Source: Flavobacteriales bacterium UBA6969 (GTDB lineage: Bacteria > Bacteroidota > Bacteroidia > Flavobacteriales_D > Sanyastnellaceae). From it: a stretch of 38,573 bases of DNA. Shown here in pieces: positions 14,938 through 23,516 of the stretch. The position numbers and the translations under genes were made by a program. The DNA lies in the NCBI GenBank assembly GCA_002448555.1, contig DJYV01000024.1, positions 2,496-41,068 of the forward strand. Reading direction: 5' to 3'. Below the pieces are notes generated by a model. It had not been told where the DNA came from. It searched no databases and saw nothing but the letters and a program-made list of their open reading frames with translations. How positions within the stretch are numbered: the first letter of the stretch is position 1; every line of letters begins with the position of its first letter.

Positions 14938-17900
14938 TCACCGTTTTTGAATCCACTTACTCAACTTTTGACCTCGTTCATCGAAACAGACAAGGGCATA
15001 CGTTCCAGTGGGCAACGTTGACAGATCCACGGTTTGCAGCAGTCCGGATTGAACGCGCCACTGGCCCGATTGAACAAGCCGGCCCATGGCGTCGTAGCAC
15101 TGCCAGTCGAGCCCTTGCCCAGCCTGAAGTCCACTGAGGAATACCTGGAACACGCCGTCTGACGGGTTCGGGAACACCACCATCGAGGCAGGCGAAACAG
15201 GCAACTCCTCCTCCACTGCAACCAAGTTCGTCTGGAAGAAGAAGGCTTGTGAGATGTAGCGACCGAAATCCGGTTCGAAGTTGATGAAGTTCCCCCCGGC
15301 CACTTTTTTCAGGCGCGTGTACCCGGAACCGTCGCTGTTGGCCCAGAAGCTCTGACCATCATCACCGACATCGTTGACAGTGAAGCGGTAGCAACCTTGG
15401 TTCAATGACAGGGTGTCCTTGAAGGTCGTGTTGGCCGTGGGGTACCCGCGCTCCCATACCACATTTCCGGCAGCGTCCAGTAACTCAACGGAGGTCTCCC
15501 ACGCCACCTGGTTGGTCTTGGTCCACACGATGAGTCGGTTGTCATCCAAATCGGGATAGGACCACGTCGGCACGCGGTGGAATCGGGAATTCGCTTTGTT
15601 GTTACGCGGCTCCTCGTCGACCATGCCGTTGGGCTGGTTGACTTCGACTTCAAACAGCACCCACTCCTCGTCGTCTCCTTCGTACAACGTCGGATCGTCG
15701 TACGGCAATTCCACTTCCACCGACTCGAGAAAGGCCAGGTTGCCCGTCCACTCGTATGTGGCCATGGCGCCGCCTTCAATGCCGTAACTAAACTGGCAAG
15801 AGGTCAACAGCTGGGAACCGTTGTTGCGAATGCGCACGGTCGGTGATTCACAGATGGGGTTCCACCGCGACTCCAACTTGTCGTCGGAGGGCGAAAGGAT
15901 TTGGCTGATCTCCACATCGTATTCCATGTTCGGCTCGCCGTACGCGACGATTTGTCCCTCAAACCGGTAGTTCCCGTCGGGGTCATAGGTAATGTCGTAA
16001 TCCACCGAGAAATCGTCCTGACCAGCCACGAGCGGCGTCAATTCGAAATCCTTCGTATCCACCACAGCGCCCGGACACCAACCGGCCCGGTCGTAAATCC
16101 ACGTACCGCCCTGAGGATACAGAGCGTTGTCCGCGCATTCGCGCATGATTTCCCAGCTCCACTGGGTATCGCCATTGACCTTCACGGAGTGCGTGTTGTA
16201 GCAAAACTCAGCACAATTGTTTCCAGAACCGAAGCCGTGCCCACTCGCGCGGGTTTTCAGCCGGAACATGGACTCACCTTCTTCCGGGATGAATGCGTGA
16301 TCGGTCACGTTGCCGTCAAATGTCGAGAGGGCGTATTGGCCTTTCCAAAAGGCGTCCATACGCTTCACGTCCCGCGGTGGGGTGCCGTGAATGAATGCGA
16401 ATTTCATGTCCAACAGCTCTTGCCAGTTGCCCGCTTGCAGTTCGACACTGTCGCGCAAGAGGTGCACGTAATCGGATACGTCAAAAATCCAGGTCCAGCC
16501 GTCATCATCCAACGTCAGTCCAATGCCATAAGGCGTAATGTATCGGGCCAATTCATAGCGATCCACGACTTCGAAAGGCACCGAGAAATACGTTAAGGTG
16601 TCGTTCAAGAATGCCGTAGCCTCGCCCTCAAGCGGATACGTCGCGAGCACCTCTCCCTCGGGGGTGCGGGTCGTGCGAAGGGTTTCTGCCGGCCATCCAT
16701 AGTCCAGTGATTCCCACGAAACGGCGTTGCCTTGCACCGCCCACTCCGCAATGCTGGTTGCCGGAATGGCTTCCACGTGGTCCACGACCACGGGGTCCTC
16801 CACAACTGCGTCGCCACCCGACCACCAAATCAGCCCCGGGCGCACGCTTTGCGGCATCTCCCCGGGGTGCCAAAATGCTTCATTCGCCGCATACGGCCGT
16901 GTACCGGCATTGCCGTGTGAGAAATGGGTTACTCCATCGCCGATGGCGTGGAGAACCGGGTTGATGTCCATCGAGAGATCGATCAACAAGTCGTCCGCAT
17001 TGGGATGAGATTCGTCCAGGGAACGATCAAAGTATGCGGCTACCGTGGTCGGCGTCAATGCCGCGTTCCACATCCGAAATTCATCGACATCCCCTCGGTA
17101 GTCGTTGCCCCCGTTTCCATTGCATCCGATATGAAAGCGGACCATCTCCCCGAACAGGTTGTCTTTGTCGGTTCCAGAGTGCCACAAGGCCCCATCGAAG
17201 TAGATGGCCATGGTTTCCGTCACCACGTCTTTGGTGAAGGCCCAATGGTGCCATTCGCCCTCGTACTGGTTGGCACTGGCCGCTTGATCGATGCGATCGT
17301 AGCCTCCTTGCCCCCCGGCATCCCAGTAAATACGGCCATTGGACCAAGGCAGGTGAATGTTGATTTCGCGCTGGTTACTGGCGTTCATGCCTTCGCAAAC
17401 CGAGTTGTTCTCCGGCTGGAATTCAGGCGTCCCGCGGGACCAAAACTCAACCGTCACAGCGTCTTCAATGGCGTTGATTTCCTCCACCGCGACCTCGATT
17501 CGGTCGTTGCCATCAAAATGCACATAGCTCCCAGCAGTTCCAGCCTGCCACGTCTTTTGGGGAGCCGCATCACCCACCCAATCGCTTTCCCAATCGGGCG
17601 CATCATCCAATTGCATCAACACCTCAACGACGAGGTGGCTGGCGCCGTCCCACTCCAGCGGAGCATCCAACACAAAACGCCCCGGAGTCGAGGCATCCGA
17701 CACCTTGCTCGATGCGGCTACCGGCCCCGTGTGGAAGCCGTCAAGCGTATCGACCTCCGACCAGTAGAGGTTCCATTGCACCGCATCCCGTGCATCCACC
17801 AGCGATGCCACGGCAGGCCATTCAACGCCGAGACCCGGTGTGCCGTTCCACCCCATGGCTTCCAGTTCTTCCGCTGTCCACAGCCATTGCATTCGTCCGC

Positions 17901-18414
17901 GATCACTTTCCCATCCGAGTTCAGATGATGTTCCCGTGGAGCTGCCGTTTACTGCTCCGGTGGATACCGCTCCGGATAGCGCGTAGTTGGTGTACGTCCA
18001 GCGCACCGTGTCCACAGGAATTTCCGCCACTTCAGTAACCAACGTGTCCGACATGAAATCGAGGTCGTCGATCAACCAATGCGGATGGGTAAGCAAATTG
18101 CTATCCAACATGCCCGTGTGGTCAAACAAATACGTGTAGGTCAAGTAATCCCACTCGCCACAGGCATACCCGAGGTTGCCCGCAGTTCCGTCCTCAAAGC
18201 ACTTGAGGTTGTAGTACATCAGCACTTTTTGATACGACGTATCGTTATCACTCGCTGGGAAATCAAACCAGCGGCGACCCGGGCTATCGTACGCTGTTGC
18301 CGGATTGTTTTGGGCTTCCCACGTGTAGGTCTGAACCCATGTGGTATCGGGGTTTTGGGCAAAAGACTGCGTACACAACAGAGCACTGAATAGGAAAGTA
18401 AGGGCGATTCGCAT
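14938..18414 (-). CDS. Secreted PNGase F-like protein with inserted LamG-like domain and T9SS sorting domain
   Basis: The 1158-residue protein begins with a signal peptide (MRIALTFLFSALLCTQSFAQ). Residues 60-95 (VLMYYNLKC, ACGEWDYLT) resemble the N-terminal part of peptide-N-glycosidase F; Asp89 matches catalytic Asp60. A LamG/concanavalin-like domain spans about 297-480 (YVHFDGNDRIEV, TVEFWSRG, EWHHWAFT, GDVDEFRMWN). From about 620 PNGase F resemblance resumes: RYITPYGIGL, FIHGTPPRDV, SGHGFGSGNNCAEFC (Glu736 matches Glu206) and DRAGWCPG. The residue for Glu118 is not evident. The last 80 residues (VFPNPSDGVFQV ... WIQKR) are a type A T9SS C-terminal domain. Activity on N-glycoproteins is inference. 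A candidate promoter, TTG-N20-TATCTTCC, lies at 18438-18468. Confidence 0.82.
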   Translation of the reverse strand: MRIALTFLFSALLCTQSFAQNPDTTWVQTYTWEAQNNPATAYDSPGRRWFDFPASDNDTSYQKVLMYYNLKCFEDGTAGNLGYACGEWDYLTYTYLFDHTGMLDSNLLTHPHWLIDDLDFMSDTLVTEVAEIPVDTVRWTYTNYALSGAVSTGAVNGSSTGTSSELGWESDRGRMQWLWTAEELEAMGWNGTPGLGVEWPAVASLVDARDAVQWNLYWSEVDTLDGFHTGPVAASSKVSDASTPGRFVLDAPLEWDGASHLVVEVLMQLDDAPDWESDWVGDAAPQKTWQAGTAGSYVHFDGNDRIEVAVEEINAIEDAVTVEFWSRGTPEFQPENNSVCEGMNASNQREINIHLPWSNGRIYWDAGGQGGYDRIDQAASANQYEGEWHHWAFTKDVVTETMAIYFDGALWHSGTDKDNLFGEMVRFHIGCNGNGGNDYRGDVDEFRMWNAALTPTTVAAYFDRSLDESHPNADDLLIDLSMDINPVLHAIGDGVTHFSHGNAGTRPYAANEAFWHPGEMPQSVRPGLIWWSGGDAVVEDPVVVDHVEAIPATSIAEWAVQGNAVSWESLDYGWPAETLRTTRTPEGEVLATYPLEGEATAFLNDTLTYFSVPFEVVDRYELARYITPYGIGLTLDDDGWTWIFDVSDYVHLLRDSVELQAGNWQELLDMKFAFIHGTPPRDVKRMDAFWKGQYALSTFDGNVTDHAFIPEEGESMFRLKTRASGHGFGSGNNCAEFCYNTHSVKVNGDTQWSWEIMRECADNALYPQGGTWIYDRAGWCPGAVVDTKDFELTPLVAGQDDFSVDYDITYDPDGNYRFEGQIVAYGEPNMEYDVEISQILSPSDDKLESRWNPICESPTVRIRNNGSQLLTSCQFSYGIEGGAMATYEWTGNLAFLESVEVELPYDDPTLYEGDDEEWVLFEVEVNQPNGMVDEEPRNNKANSRFHRVPTWSYPDLDDNRLIVWTKTNQVAWETSVELLDAAGNVVWERGYPTANTTFKDTLSLNQGCYRFTVNDVGDDGQSFWANSDGSGYTRLKKVAGGNFINFEPDFGRYISQAFFFQTNLVAVEEELPVSPASMVVFPNPSDGVFQVFLSGLQAGQGLDWQCYDAMGRLVQSGQWRVQSGLLQTVDLSTLPTGTYALVCFDERGQKLSKWIQKR

Positions 18415-18475
18415 GGTCGGTGATTCTGGTTTGGCAGGGAAGATACAAATGCGCTTCCGCCTGCCCAACCTTTGA

Positions 18476-19675
18476 TCACTTCACCGTGCCCGGGTACACA
18501 GACAAGGCCACTCGGAGGCAGGTTACTGCCTTCTCAATTTCCTCACGCTCCAGGACATACGCCATGCGGACTTCTTGCTTGCCGAGGCCTGAGGTGGCGT
18601 AGAACCCTGTATTGGGCGCCATCATAACCGTCGCTCCCTCGTGTTCGAATGACTCCAGCATCCACTGGCAAAACGCATCCGCATCGTCAATGGGCAGCTT
18701 GGCGACCGCGTAAAAGGCCCCGCCCGGCTTTGGGCACGTTACCCCGTCGATGGCTGCGAGCCCATCGACGAGTGTGTCGCGTCGGTCGCGGTAGGAAGAG
18801 CGTACCTCTTGGAAGTAGGCCTCTGGCGTATCAAGGGCGGCTTCAGCGGCGATTTGCGCCAGCGTCGGCGGACTCAATCGGGCCATGGCGAATTTCATCG
18901 CCGCGCGGCGGACTGCTTGGTTCCGGGTCACCAAAGCACCGATGCGCGCACCGCACATGGAGTAGCGCTTGGAGACGCTGTCAACAACCACCGCGTGCTC
19001 CTGCAGTCCGGGAACCGTCAATATGCTGCGGGCATTGGACCCGTCATAGGTAAACTCCCGGTAGACTTCGTCCGCGAACATGAACAAGTCCTTCTCCTGC
19101 ACCAGTGCAGCCAATGCCTCCAAGGCTGAATCGGGGTACTTGGTTCCTGTCGGATTGCCCGGGTTGCAAATCAAAATGGCTTTGGTGCGATCGGTGATGG
19201 CCCGCTCAAATTCGGCCATGGGCGGGAGCGAAAACCCGTCTTCAATGCGCGCCGTTACGGGCACAATTTTGATGCCTGCCAGCGTAGCGAAGCCGTTGTA
19301 ATTCGCATAAAACGGCTCGGGAATGATGACCTCATCTCCAGCGTCCAAGCACGACATGAAGGCAAACACCAACGCCTCTGAACCGCCCGTGGTGACCAGG
19401 ACTTCATCGGCCGTCACGTCCACCCCGACACCGTTGTAGTAGCGAGCCAGCCGCTCTCGGTACCGAGCGAATCCCTCGCTCGGGCTGTATTCCAATACGG
19501 TGCGGTCCACGTTGCGCACCGCATCCATTGCCACCTCGGGCGTCGCGATGTCCGGTTGGCCGATGTTCAAATGAATGACGTGCGTGCCGCGTTCTTTGGC
19601 AGCGTTCGCGAAAGGGGCAAGCTTGCGAATCGGGCTATCAGGCATGGCCTTGCCCTTGGCAGAAATCTCCGGCAT
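18476..19675 (-). CDS. Class I pyridoxal-phosphate aminotransferase (aspartate aminotransferase-like)
   Basis: The 399-residue fold-type I enzyme has PLP-binding landmarks: TTGGSEAL (phosphate and ring contacts), NPGNPTGT, FADEVYREF (Asp under the pyridine ring), SVSKRYSMCGARIG with the Schiff-base Lys236, and a C-terminal VRMAY containing the substrate Arg. The start MPEISAKGKAMPDSPIRKL is the usual Bacteroidota AspB-like beginning, so the ATG at 19673-19675 replaces an upstream TTG. Substrate preference (aspartate, alanine or others) is not resolved. It follows the GNAT gene by 23 bp and is the last gene of a packed group that begins with the TonB receptor. Confidence 0.9.
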   Translation of the reverse strand: MPEISAKGKAMPDSPIRKLAPFANAAKERGTHVIHLNIGQPDIATPEVAMDAVRNVDRTVLEYSPSEGFARYRERLARYYNGVGVDVTADEVLVTTGGSEALVFAFMSCLDAGDEVIIPEPFYANYNGFATLAGIKIVPVTARIEDGFSLPPMAEFERAITDRTKAILICNPGNPTGTKYPDSALEALAALVQEKDLFMFADEVYREFTYDGSNARSILTVPGLQEHAVVVDSVSKRYSMCGARIGALVTRNQAVRRAAMKFAMARLSPPTLAQIAAEAALDTPEAYFQEVRSSYRDRRDTLVDGLAAIDGVTCPKPGGAFYAVAKLPIDDADAFCQWMLESFEHEGATVMMAPNTGFYATSGLGKQEVRMAYVLEREEIEKAVTCLRVALSVYPGTVK

Positions 19676-19698
19676 CGATTGAATGTGTGCGGGCAAAT

Positions 19699-20157
19699 TT
19701 AGAGCTTCAGCGCCATCATCCGGTGGGGTCCGATCTCCGGGACGTGATAGCCCTCAGAAACAAATTTGAACCCCATGCGCTCGTAGAACGGAAAGGCCAC
19801 TTCGCGGGCGTCGCACCACAGCCAAACAGCCCCCTGCTCACGGCTCCATTTCGCTGCATACCGCACGATGGCTGCCCCTGCTCCACGGCCGCGGACTTCG
19901 GGCAAAGTGCCCATGACACGCAACCGGTAGACGTCATCATCGACCGGAAGAGCTGCTGGAAACCGGTCCGATCGCTGGCGAAACAGGGAGCACACTCCGA
20001 CATGCTCACCCTTCGCATTAAACGCCCCGACGTGATGCGCGTGCTCCGCTTCGTCCACGTCAATGGTGCAGACATCGGGGCTCGGTTTGTGCGGCCACAG
20101 CACCCGGTGGCGCAAAGAACGCGTTTCAGCAGCGGCAATGGAACGGGCTTCGAACAT
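19699..20157 (-). CDS. GNAT-family N-acetyltransferase
   Basis: The 152-residue protein has the acetyl-CoA motif A, RLRVMGTLPEVRGRGAGAAI with R-G-R-G-A-G, and the C-terminal FYERMGFKFVSEGY found in many GNAT enzymes. A much longer reading frame runs to 20406, but it is antisense to the S4 gene; the ATG at 20155-20157 gives the domain length and a 10-bp gap to the S4 gene. The acceptor substrate is not predictable. Confidence 0.86.
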   Translation of the reverse strand: MFEARSIAAAETRSLRHRVLWPHKPSPDVCTIDVDEAEHAHHVGAFNAKGEHVGVCSLFRQRSDRFPAALPVDDDVYRLRVMGTLPEVRGRGAGAAIVRYAAKWSREQGAVWLWCDAREVAFPFYERMGFKFVSEGYHVPEIGPHRMMALKL

Positions 20158-20167
20158 GGGGCGTGTG

Positions 20168-20530
20168 TTAATCCTTGAAGTACTTCTCCCAATCGCGGCG
20201 ATCGTGTTTGGTCGGCCGGCCGACCGGTCGCATGAGGTCGCGTTGTGCCGCGCGGATTTCTTCGAGTTTATGGCGTTGGGATTCGGGCGTGATGTCCCGC
20301 GCGTAATCCGGCACAAGCGCCGCTGATACGCGACTCTTTGGAAAGTCGACCACCTCCCATTCGAAGTAAACGGCTCCTTTGCGGACCCGAATGACATCGC
20401 CTGCATGGACTTCTTGAGCGGGCTTTACCGCCTTCTCGCCCATAAACACCTTACCTTCCCGACAGTGGTTGGTCGCCAGGGAACGGGTCTTGAACGCCCG
20501 AATGCACCAAAGGAATTTATCGACACGCAT
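20168..20530 (-). CDS. hslR: S4-domain RNA-binding protein, Hsp15/HslR-like
   Basis: The 120-residue protein starts with an S4 domain: MRVDKFLWCIRAFKTRSLAT, then REGKVFMGEKAVKPAQEVHAGD, then VIRVRKG. Its basic tail is RPVGRPTKHDRRDWEKYF. HslR (Hsp15) binds free 50S subunits that still carry a nascent chain. The Asp-Lys-Phe-Leu-Trp start and the GRPTK-type tail fit this family rather than a pseudouridine synthase, since no catalytic domain follows. It lies 3 bp after the small hypothetical gene and 10 bp before the GNAT gene. Confidence 0.88.
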   Translation of the reverse strand: MRVDKFLWCIRAFKTRSLATNHCREGKVFMGEKAVKPAQEVHAGDVIRVRKGAVYFEWEVVDFPKSRVSAALVPDYARDITPESQRHKLEEIRAAQRDLMRPVGRPTKHDRRDWEKYFKD

Positions 20531-20533
20531 GGC

Positions 20534-20986
20534 TCAGCAGTCAAGGGTTTGTCTAACGGCGGCCAAAGCGCTATGCGCTAAATGCTGATCAGTGAAATCA
20601 TGGAGCGGATGCCAGCGACCTTGCTCATCTTGCCATTGCAATTCCCACGAGTCGATCTTGACGGAGCGCGGCGCCACTCGGCGGTTCATCATCGATTCCC
20701 GGGTGCGTTCCAATTGCACGGCCGAAGCGGTGGGTACGGCCCTCCATTTCCCCCATGCCACGAGTTTGCCCCCCACAATCCACCCGGTATACGAGCGGCC
20801 CCGTCGCGCCTCGGCGTCCCAGACAAAACCGGACTCACACCCCATGAACGCCAGCCCCAAGACCAGCGGCGCAGCGGACCACGCCACCCCCATGTTCGCT
20901 TGGATCCAAAAGGTCAATGCGAAACACGCCACCGCGTGCGGCAGGCACGACCAACTTTGTCCTTCGCTCCAATGCTCATTGTGCAT
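20534..20986 (-). CDS. Unknown small membrane protein
   Basis: I do not recognise this 150-residue protein. Hydrophobic stretches at about 15-28 (HAVACFALTFWIQA) and 33-50 (VAWSAAPLVLGLAFMGCE) suggest two membrane helices. A soluble C-terminal half follows, with WDAEARRGRSYTGWIVGGKLVAW and an acidic end that reads like a compact beta-rich domain. It lies 3 bp from both the TonB receptor and hslR, so it is almost certainly translated as part of their transcript. Codon use looks like that of its neighbours. It may be a toxin-free envelope accessory; no function is claimed. Confidence 0.65.
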   Translation of the reverse strand: MHNEHWSEGQSWSCLPHAVACFALTFWIQANMGVAWSAAPLVLGLAFMGCESGFVWDAEARRGRSYTGWIVGGKLVAWGKWRAVPTASAVQLERTRESMMNRRVAPRSVKIDSWELQWQDEQGRWHPLHDFTDQHLAHSALAAVRQTLDC

Positions 20987-20989
20987 GCA

Positions 20990-23407
20990 TCAAAGTTCGA
21001 CAATCAAGCCCAATGCCGGCAAGACGGCGCCCGTGCTTGGATCCAATTCGCGCGCATCGTAGTACCCGGGCTGGGTGACGGACGGCACGGGTTGGCCATT
21101 GAGCGGATTGCGCACCACGTCGATGAACGTGGGCTGCGGAACGGCCGCACCCGTGGCGTTTTGCACTTCAACGAAGACGTCAAGCGACCACCGCTCGAAA
21201 AACCACTTCTTGTCAATGCGGATGTCCAACTGGTGAAACGCACCGTTGCGTTCGGTGTTGAGCAGGCTGTAATCCAGCAATGGTCGCCCGTAAAAGTTCC
21301 ACGTTTCGACCGCAAGCGATTCCATGTCGACGGGCGTATAGGGCAGTCCTCCGCTGAAGAGCAAGCGCGAGCCAATTTCCCAACCGCCTTTGAATTTCTT
21401 GCCGCCCGTGACACTCAAGATATGCCGGTTGTCCCAGCTGGAAGGCACGTATTCTCCACCATCCACGGCATACTCGCTGCGCACAAACGTGTACGCCAGC
21501 AAGCCGTAAAACCCCTGGTAAAGTCGTTGCTGGAGGAGCACCTCTGCCCCGTAGGAGCGTCCGGTGCCATTGAAGGCCACGGCTTCATTTCCAACCACCC
21601 CAAAATCTGCCCCCAAGTTGGCGAGCGGTAAGCCTTGCCGCATGCTCACGGGCGCATTTTGATAGCCCTTCCAAAAGCCTTCAAGGGAAGCCACGATGTT
21701 GCGTTTGCCCCCCTCCCAGCGAATGCCAGCAACGGCCTGCGTGTTGCTCAAGTACCGAGCGTCGGCTCCTGCATTGATGCGCTCTCCGTCCTCTTCATAC
21801 CCGAGGATGGTGTAGGCGGGCAATTGGAAGTAGCGGCCAGTGTTGGCATTGAGCGTCCATCCGGGGGCGAATGCGTATGATGCCGAAAAACGCGGAGATA
21901 ATTGCTGAAGCGGGTTGCGCAGGCCCTCGCCCAAGGTGGATCCGTTGGCTCTAAAACCCGCTGATAACGTCAAACGCTCGTCCAAAACCTTGCGGTTGAC
22001 GGTGCCGAAGACTCCGTACTTGTGCGCCTTCAAATTCGAGGCAAACGCCACGGAATCCAACGTGCCTTCGGCGGGATTGTACCGCTGCTCGGAGGTGCTG
22101 TTATTGTACTTGACGTATTCATACCCCGCTCCCAACGTGGCCTCCCAGCCCTCATCTCCGAAGAGTTTGCGCTCCACGCGGAATTTGTTCTCAATTTCCT
22201 GCGAGAGGTAGTCACGGATCAGCGGAGCATCCTCGTCGTTATCGAGGTGCTTGAACGCACGGTTGTTCAGCATGTTCCGGCTGGCCACCAAGGTCCATTT
22301 GCCGTTGTCCCGGTAGTTGTCCCACCGGATACCCTGGGTGTAATTCCACTGCTTTTGGACATCCAAAGCGCCCAGGATGGCGACCTGATCAATATAATTG
22401 GTCGCCGAGGTATCGTCCGCTATGCCCAAGTTCAATTTGAAGTCATCGAGCGCACCAAGACCAATGACCGTGATGGCGTTTTTGTCGTCGGGGCGCGCAG
22501 TCCACTTGAATTGGTAGTCGTTGTAAATGGGCAAAAACGGGAGCCCCAATGCTTCAAAAACAAATTGTAGGTAGCTCCTGCGCATGCTTAAGATGAGCGA
22601 GGAATTCTCACCGGTCGGCCCCTCCAACGTCAGGCCGAGGTCGCTGGTTCCGACGACCATGTTCGCCGTCCATTCGTCCGTACGGGCCTCTTTGAAACTG
22701 AACTCCATCACCGAGCTGAGCGCGTTACCGCGGGCGGCTGGAAAGGCCCCTGCGTAGAAATCGATGTTCTCCACCAAATCGACGTTGATCATCCCCACCG
22801 GTCCGCCGCTCGCGCCTTGGGTTGCGAAGTGGTTGATGTTGGGGATCTCAATGCCGTCGATGTAAAAACGGTTCTCGTTCGGTGCGCCGCCACGGATGAC
22901 GATGTCGTTGCGGAAACTCGGAATGGCTGCCACACCCGGCAAGGTGCGCAGGGCACGGCTGATGTCACGTCCGCCGCCCGGGTTTCGTTTGATCTCATTG
23001 GTGCCAAGGCTGCGAACACTCAGCGGCGCTTCTGCGACATTGGGCCGGCGACTGCCAACCACTTCGGCCTCTTCTATCGCGATCGAGGCCGGCTTGAGGA
23101 CCACATTTACCACGGCCGGACGCGCCGGCGTCACCTCGATTTCGAACACTGTTTTGGGCTCGTAGCCCACGAAGCTGACTTGGATGTTTTGGATGCCTGC
23201 GGGCACATCCACCAGCTCGTAGTTACCATCAAAATCAGTCGTTATGCCCGCTGTCGACCCTTGCAAAATCACATTGGCAAAAGGGATGGCTTCGTTCGTC
23301 TGTTCATCGTTTACCCGGCCTCGGATAATGCCCAAGGATTGGGCCGCTGCAGAGGCGGTCAAACAGAACAAAGCAGTTCCGATGGCGGCGAGCAATTTCC
23401 AATTCAT
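20990..23407 (-). CDS. TonB-dependent outer-membrane receptor with carboxypeptidase regulatory-like N-terminal domain
   Basis: The 805-residue protein has a signal peptide (LLAAIGTALFCLTASAAAQ) and a carboxypeptidase-D regulatory-like domain at about 25-110 (GIIRGRVNDEQTNEAIPFAN ... ITTDFDGNYELVDVPAG). The plug is at about 120-235 (IVIRGGAPNENRFYIDGIEI, FYAGAFPAARGNALSSVMEF), and the rest is a long aromatic-rich beta-barrel. It lacks a SusD-like partner in the window, so it is not obviously a SusC pair; siderophore, metal or other small ligands are all possible. It heads the packed group ending at 18476. The 109-bp gap upstream holds its promoter, but no strong match was seen. Confidence 0.92.
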   Translation of the reverse strand: MNWKLLAAIGTALFCLTASAAAQSLGIIRGRVNDEQTNEAIPFANVILQGSTAGITTDFDGNYELVDVPAGIQNIQVSFVGYEPKTVFEIEVTPARPAVVNVVLKPASIAIEEAEVVGSRRPNVAEAPLSVRSLGTNEIKRNPGGGRDISRALRTLPGVAAIPSFRNDIVIRGGAPNENRFYIDGIEIPNINHFATQGASGGPVGMINVDLVENIDFYAGAFPAARGNALSSVMEFSFKEARTDEWTANMVVGTSDLGLTLEGPTGENSSLILSMRRSYLQFVFEALGLPFLPIYNDYQFKWTARPDDKNAITVIGLGALDDFKLNLGIADDTSATNYIDQVAILGALDVQKQWNYTQGIRWDNYRDNGKWTLVASRNMLNNRAFKHLDNDEDAPLIRDYLSQEIENKFRVERKLFGDEGWEATLGAGYEYVKYNNSTSEQRYNPAEGTLDSVAFASNLKAHKYGVFGTVNRKVLDERLTLSAGFRANGSTLGEGLRNPLQQLSPRFSASYAFAPGWTLNANTGRYFQLPAYTILGYEEDGERINAGADARYLSNTQAVAGIRWEGGKRNIVASLEGFWKGYQNAPVSMRQGLPLANLGADFGVVGNEAVAFNGTGRSYGAEVLLQQRLYQGFYGLLAYTFVRSEYAVDGGEYVPSSWDNRHILSVTGGKKFKGGWEIGSRLLFSGGLPYTPVDMESLAVETWNFYGRPLLDYSLLNTERNGAFHQLDIRIDKKWFFERWSLDVFVEVQNATGAAVPQPTFIDVVRNPLNGQPVPSVTQPGYYDARELDPSTGAVLPALGLIVEL

Positions 23408-23516
23408 GGTTTGATAACAAGCCCCTGCAAGGTGCGTTCAATTGTTCGTGCAAAAAAGTCGACAATTTCCAGTGCAGGACGCAACTCGACCGGAATGAAG
23501 ACACTCGGATGCGGTA

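Noticed and set aside
19699..20406. A longer GNAT protein of 235 residues
   Set aside because: The first 83 residues run antisense-like through hslR coding DNA and do not resemble a GNAT domain; the ATG at 20157 is adequate.
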